Assembly: GCA_038532435.1 (NCBI GenBank)
Contig: JBCBAP010000002.1
Coordinates: 1-64,000 of the forward strand
Reading direction: 5' to 3'
Length of the DNA: 64,000 bases
Source of the DNA: JBCBAP01 sp038532435
GTDB taxonomy: Bacteria > Pseudomonadota > Alphaproteobacteria > Rhodobacterales > Rhodobacteraceae
The position numbers were made by a program, and so were the translations under genes. This document shows, one piece after another, positions 60,694 through 64,000 of the stretch; position 1 is the stretch's first letter; each line of letters begins with the position of its first letter. Under the pieces are notes generated by a model, which saw only the letters and a list, made by a program, of their open reading frames with translations, searched no databases and was not told where the DNA came from.

Positions 60694-60985
60694 TCTGTCC
60701 TCGTTCCGTCGTCGCTCATTTTCGACGTGTTAACCGTCGATTGCGCGCAACATCGCATAGGAGATTCTATTCGCCAAGTGGCAGTTTTGCAGCGCGCAAG
60801 TTCTCTTTTGGCGGGCAGCAGTCATTTTTCCGCCATGTTGCGTTCACGCCTGTTCCGTCTGTTGCCGATATGCTCCGCCACTGCGCAAATTCTCGGCATA
60901 ATATCGCCAAGGTGATCCGAAAGAGTGTGCGTAAGTGTGAAAAGCTTGGTACGTATTGCCACAATCCTGCCTTCGATGAAGAAAT

Positions 60986-62674
60986 GTGAAGTTGTTGCAA
61001 ATGTGCACCATAGGTAAGAAATTTGCGGTTCTGGTTGCAGGTGCGGGCGTTTCGGTCGCCTCGCTTGCATATGCGCAAAATGCGAATCCGGCTGCTTCGT
61101 TGGCGACGACCAATGCGGCGAGCCCCCAGGCGGTCGCGCTTCAGAGCCATTTTTTAACCTCCGGCGGGCCCGGGGCGGATCTGAACGCGGTCTATGCGCA
61201 GCGCGGATATGAGCCGATCTGGACCGGCGCATCCACGGACACGGCGCGCGCGTTCGTGAAGGTGCTGCAGGAGACCTATGATCACGGGCTTCCGGTCCAG
61301 ACCGATGTGTTGCGGGACCTCCTGCGGACCTATCAGGACGGGATGGATGGCGACTTCTTCGCTAAGGCGGAAGCGGAGGTCGCATTCTCCCGCGCCTACA
61401 CCGCCTATGCAGCCATGGTGCAGTCCGGTCTGCTAACGCCCAAGGACGTGGATCCGGAGATCCACGTTTTCCCGGCGGACAAGACAGCGGGCGATCACCT
61501 CTTTGCGCTTAGTCAGGCCACCGATCAGGCCGGGCACATCGCGCGCCTCACGCCGCAGACCGATGACTATAAGCGTCTTCAGGAAAAGCTGTCGCGGATG
61601 CGGGATGAGGTGGCCGGGGGCGGTTGGCTCGAACCTGCGGTGCCCGAGGGTCGGACGCTTCGCCCCGGCGACATGGACCAGCGCGTGCCCGCGATCCGCG
61701 CGCGCCTGCGCGCGCTCGGCGACATGCCTGGTGATCCGCTGATCGGCGTGCCCGACACCAACGCAATGTACGACCCGGAGCTTGAGTTCGCGGTCCTCAC
61801 GTTTCAACGTCGACACGGGCTCAATGATGACGGCGTGATCGGCGCGCGGACACTGCGCGCGATGAACCGCACCGCAGACGAGCGCCTGCGGCAGGTGATC
61901 GTCAACCTGGAGCGGGCGCGCTGGCTCAACCGGGATCTTGGCGACCGGCACATCTACGTGAACATGCCAGACTATCGGATGCACATCATGGAGAACGGCC
62001 GCTCCACCTTCACCTCCCGCGTGGTGATCGGTGAGCCCGAGCACAAGACGCCGGAATTTTCCGACGTGATGACCTTCATGGTCGCAAACCCGACCTGGAC
62101 TGTGCCCCGGTCCATCACCACGGAAGAGATCCTGCCGGAGCTCAAGGCCGACCCCACCTACCTTGTGCGCAACAACATGCGGCTTCTGGGCGGCAGCGCG
62201 CCGATCCCCGAGGATTCCACTCTTGTGGACTACACCCAGTATTCCGAGCGCACCTTCCCCTGGTGGATCCGGCAGGCCTCCGGTCCCGGAAACGCGCTCG
62301 GGCGGGTGAAGTTCATGTTCCCTAACCAGTTCGACATCTATCTGCACGACACGCCCTCCCGGCACCTGTTCCGGCGGGATGCGCGGGCGTTCAGCCACGG
62401 CTGTGTGCGGGTGCACAAGCCGATGGAGCTCGCGCACGCGCTGCTTGCGGGCCAGGTTGGCAGCCCGGAGAGCTATTTCCAGCGGATCCTCGGGCGCGGG
62501 ACGGAGGCGACGATCAAGCTGCAGCGTCCGGTGCCGGTTCACCTGACCTACCGCACCTCCTGGGTCGACGGGCAGGGCGACATGCAGTTCCGCGAGGATA
62601 TTTACGGGCGCGACAAGACCGTGTTCGACGCGCTTTCGGCCCGCGGTGTGCAGCTTCTCGACCTGACAGGCTGA
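60986..62674 (+). CDS. L,D-transpeptidase (YcbB/LdtD-like)
   Basis: Periplasmic enzyme of about 562 residues forming 3-3 cross-links in peptidoglycan. It has a signal peptide (FAVLVAGAGVSVASLAYAQ), an N-terminal scaffold region (DLNAVYAQRGYEPIWTG), a peptidoglycan-binding domain around 230-295 (FQRRHGLNDDGVIGARTL) and a YkuD catalytic domain with SHGCVRVHKP, nucleophile C473. The start is GTG 60986 or ATG 61001; both leave the signal peptide intact. It is divergent from the DUF882 peptidase. Confidence 0.94.
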   Translation: MKLLQMCTIGKKFAVLVAGAGVSVASLAYAQNANPAASLATTNAASPQAVALQSHFLTSGGPGADLNAVYAQRGYEPIWTGASTDTARAFVKVLQETYDHGLPVQTDVLRDLLRTYQDGMDGDFFAKAEAEVAFSRAYTAYAAMVQSGLLTPKDVDPEIHVFPADKTAGDHLFALSQATDQAGHIARLTPQTDDYKRLQEKLSRMRDEVAGGGWLEPAVPEGRTLRPGDMDQRVPAIRARLRALGDMPGDPLIGVPDTNAMYDPELEFAVLTFQRRHGLNDDGVIGARTLRAMNRTADERLRQVIVNLERARWLNRDLGDRHIYVNMPDYRMHIMENGRSTFTSRVVIGEPEHKTPEFSDVMTFMVANPTWTVPRSITTEEILPELKADPTYLVRNNMRLLGGSAPIPEDSTLVDYTQYSERTFPWWIRQASGPGNALGRVKFMFPNQFDIYLHDTPSRHLFRRDARAFSHGCVRVHKPMELAHALLAGQVGSPESYFQRILGRGTEATIKLQRPVPVHLTYRTSWVDGQGDMQFREDIYGRDKTVFDALSARGVQLLDLTG

Positions 62675-62755
62675 CGCGACGTAGGGCTGCGCTTTTGCCT
62701 TCCCCGGAGCACGGCTCCGGGGTATAGCACACCGACCCCTGTCGGAGGAGCGGCC

Positions 62756-63847
62756 TTGCCCCACACCATCGCTGAGATCGCCGACGCGCTCGGGGCGGAG
62801 GCTGCGGGTGATCTGACCCTGACCGTCACCCGCCCGCGTCCGCCCTTGGAGGCTGGTCCGGACGATCTTGCCCTCGCAATGGACAAGAAATTCGGGACTT
62901 CTGTTCCGGAAAGTGCTGCCCGCGCCGCGATCCTGTGGGAGGGTGCGGACTGGCAGGCGATGGGCCTTGAGGCAGCAATCTTGGTGACGCGAGCACGCTG
63001 GGCCATGTCTGGCGTAACGGGCCTCTTTGACATCGCGCCCGAGATCGCGCCGGGCATCCACCCGACTGCCGTCATCGACCTCTCTGCACAGATCGGGGCA
63101 GACGCCGCCATCGGCCCTTTCGTCGTGATCGGCGCCCGCGCTGTCATCGGAGACCGTGCACGCATCCTCCCACACGTCACCGTCGGTGAGGATGCGGTGA
63201 TCGGCGCGGATGCGCTGCTCCACCCGGGCACCCGGATCGGCCCGCGTGTGCAGATCGGGGACCGCTTCATCGCCCAGCCCAACGCGGTGGTGGGCGCGGA
63301 CGGTTTTTCGTTCGTCACGCCGGAGCCCGGCGCGGTTGAAGAGGCGCGCACGACAGGGCGCATTACCGAACGATCCCGCGCAGACACCTATGCCCGGATC
63401 AACTCCGTCGGCGCGGTCGTCGTCGGGGATGATGTGGAAATCGGCGCAAACTCCGCCGTCGACCGCGGTACGGTGACGGACACACGCATCGGGTCGGGCA
63501 CGAAGCTCGATAACCTCGTTCAGGTCGGCCACAACGTGCAGATCGGGGAGACCTGCCTGCTCTGCGGCCATGTTGGCATTGCGGGCAGTGCGGAGATCGG
63601 AGACCGGGTGATCCTTGGCGGCAAGGCGGGCGTGGCGGACCATGTCACCGTCGGCCACGACGTGATCGCAGGCGGTGGGGCCGCGATTGCGAGCCGCATC
63701 GCGCCCCAGACGTTCGTTCTGGGTTATCCGGCGGTTCCGAAGGACCAGTTCCTGAGGACAATGATGGCCAACCGCAGGCTGCCCGATCTTCTGGAGAGGG
63801 TTGCCACGCTGGAGAAACAGGTTCAAAAGGCCGGTCCAACCGACTAG
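62756..63847 (+). CDS. lpxD: UDP-3-O-acylglucosamine N-acyltransferase LpxD
   Basis: Third step of lipid A synthesis: transfers a 3-hydroxyacyl chain from ACP to UDP-3-O-acylglucosamine. The 363-residue protein starts with TTG after GGAGG. It has the N-terminal uridine-binding domain, then a left-handed beta-helix of hexapeptide repeats (IGADAAIGPFVVIGARAVIG), the NLVQVGHNVQIG segment with the catalytic His, and a C-terminal helix. The acyl carrier protein gene downstream would provide the acyl donor. Confidence 0.97.
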   Translation: MPHTIAEIADALGAEAAGDLTLTVTRPRPPLEAGPDDLALAMDKKFGTSVPESAARAAILWEGADWQAMGLEAAILVTRARWAMSGVTGLFDIAPEIAPGIHPTAVIDLSAQIGADAAIGPFVVIGARAVIGDRARILPHVTVGEDAVIGADALLHPGTRIGPRVQIGDRFIAQPNAVVGADGFSFVTPEPGAVEEARTTGRITERSRADTYARINSVGAVVVGDDVEIGANSAVDRGTVTDTRIGSGTKLDNLVQVGHNVQIGETCLLCGHVGIAGSAEIGDRVILGGKAGVADHVTVGHDVIAGGGAAIASRIAPQTFVLGYPAVPKDQFLRTMMANRRLPDLLERVATLEKQVQKAGPTD

Positions 63848-63877
63848 GTAGAGGCCACGTGAGCAGGGGATGCAGAA

Positions 63878-64000
63878 ATGAGTGATGTATCACAAAAGGT
63901 CCGAGAGATCATCGCGGAGCAGGCCTTGGTCACGGCCGCAGAGGTCAAGGACACGCAGACCCTTGAGGATCTGGGCATTGACAGTCTCGGCCTTGTCGAA
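63878..64000 (+). CDS. Acyl carrier protein (partial, cut by window end)
   Basis: The first 41 residues are visible: MSDVSQKVREIIAEQALV at the start and DLGIDSLGLVE with the phosphopantetheine serine S36. It lies 30 bp after lpxD, so it may be a specialised ACP for lipid A or for a fatty-acid cluster beyond the window. Confidence 0.9.
   Translation, partial: MSDVSQKVREIIAEQALVTAAEVKDTQTLEDLGIDSLGLVE

Noticed and set aside
61433..63826. Very long minus-strand frame opposite the L,D-transpeptidase and lpxD
   Set aside because: It is antisense to two clear genes and its Arg/His/Pro-rich translation has no domain, as expected of a high-GC shadow frame.

Overview
The window is a high-GC alphaproteobacterial chromosome segment, most likely from the Rhodobacteraceae (roseobacter-type, marine). 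Supporting signs are a Ros/MucR regulator, a RpoH-type sigma factor with a sigmaE-like promoter, ribosomal protein L21 with a helix-hairpin-helix tail, a short-form HisG with HisZ, a VPLPA-CTERM protein, a DddL-type DMSP lyase and dispersed intergenic repeats that I associate with this family. One 10-N assembly gap lies at 54372-54381. Most of the window is ordinary, densely packed core genome with many 4-base ATGA overlaps.

Layout. 0-5 kb: a partial minus-strand gene, mucR-like, miaB behind an attenuator-like hairpin, two secreted proteins and a 2-hydroxyacid dehydrogenase. 4.5-8.7 kb (minus): rpoH, coaBC, dut, a membrane protein and moeB/thiF. 8.9-16.2 kb: cobU with a histidine phosphatase, a GST with a Cys-rich tail, truA, a ycjX-GNAT-ycjF unit, a DUF1194 protein and lolA. 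16.2-17.0 kb has no recognisable gene. 17.0-20.9 kb (minus): thiolase, dddL, acyl-CoA dehydrogenase and SDR dehydrogenase, apparently one operon behind a perfect inverted repeat. This places DMS-releasing DMSP cleavage inside a beta-oxidation-type gene set. 21.7-22.8 kb is a scar with an IS3 transposase remnant and an unrecognised ORF. 22.8-27.6 kb (minus): gcvT-gcvH-gcvP under a tandem glycine riboswitch.

27.7-43 kb: an RNA methyltransferase, a HAD hydrolase with an MscS channel, recQ, aroC, a DUF2161 protein, a flavin reductase, hisS-hisZ-hisG, DUF1489 and the B12-dependent ribonucleotide reductase behind an NrdR-like box. Four copies of one intergenic repeat occur only between 25.7 and 34.7 kb. 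43-50.6 kb is more accessory: gamma-glutamyltransferase, an orphan TRAP binding protein, a DGPF/YciI protein paired with an ECF42-type sigma factor, a quinol monooxygenase-like protein, a GlxA-type regulator with a palindrome in its divergent promoter, DUF1272 and a phosphatase. 50.6-52.3 kb is gene-poor and visibly lower in GC, carries an H-NS-like protein and abuts the 3' end of tRNA-Ser(CGA).

52.7-64 kb: rplU-rpmA, a LysE exporter, GNAT proteins, obgE-proB-proA, the VPLPA-CTERM protein, a DUF882 peptidase divergent from a large L,D-transpeptidase, lpxD and the start of an acyl carrier protein gene. No CRISPR array, rRNA, prophage or intact insertion sequence was seen.
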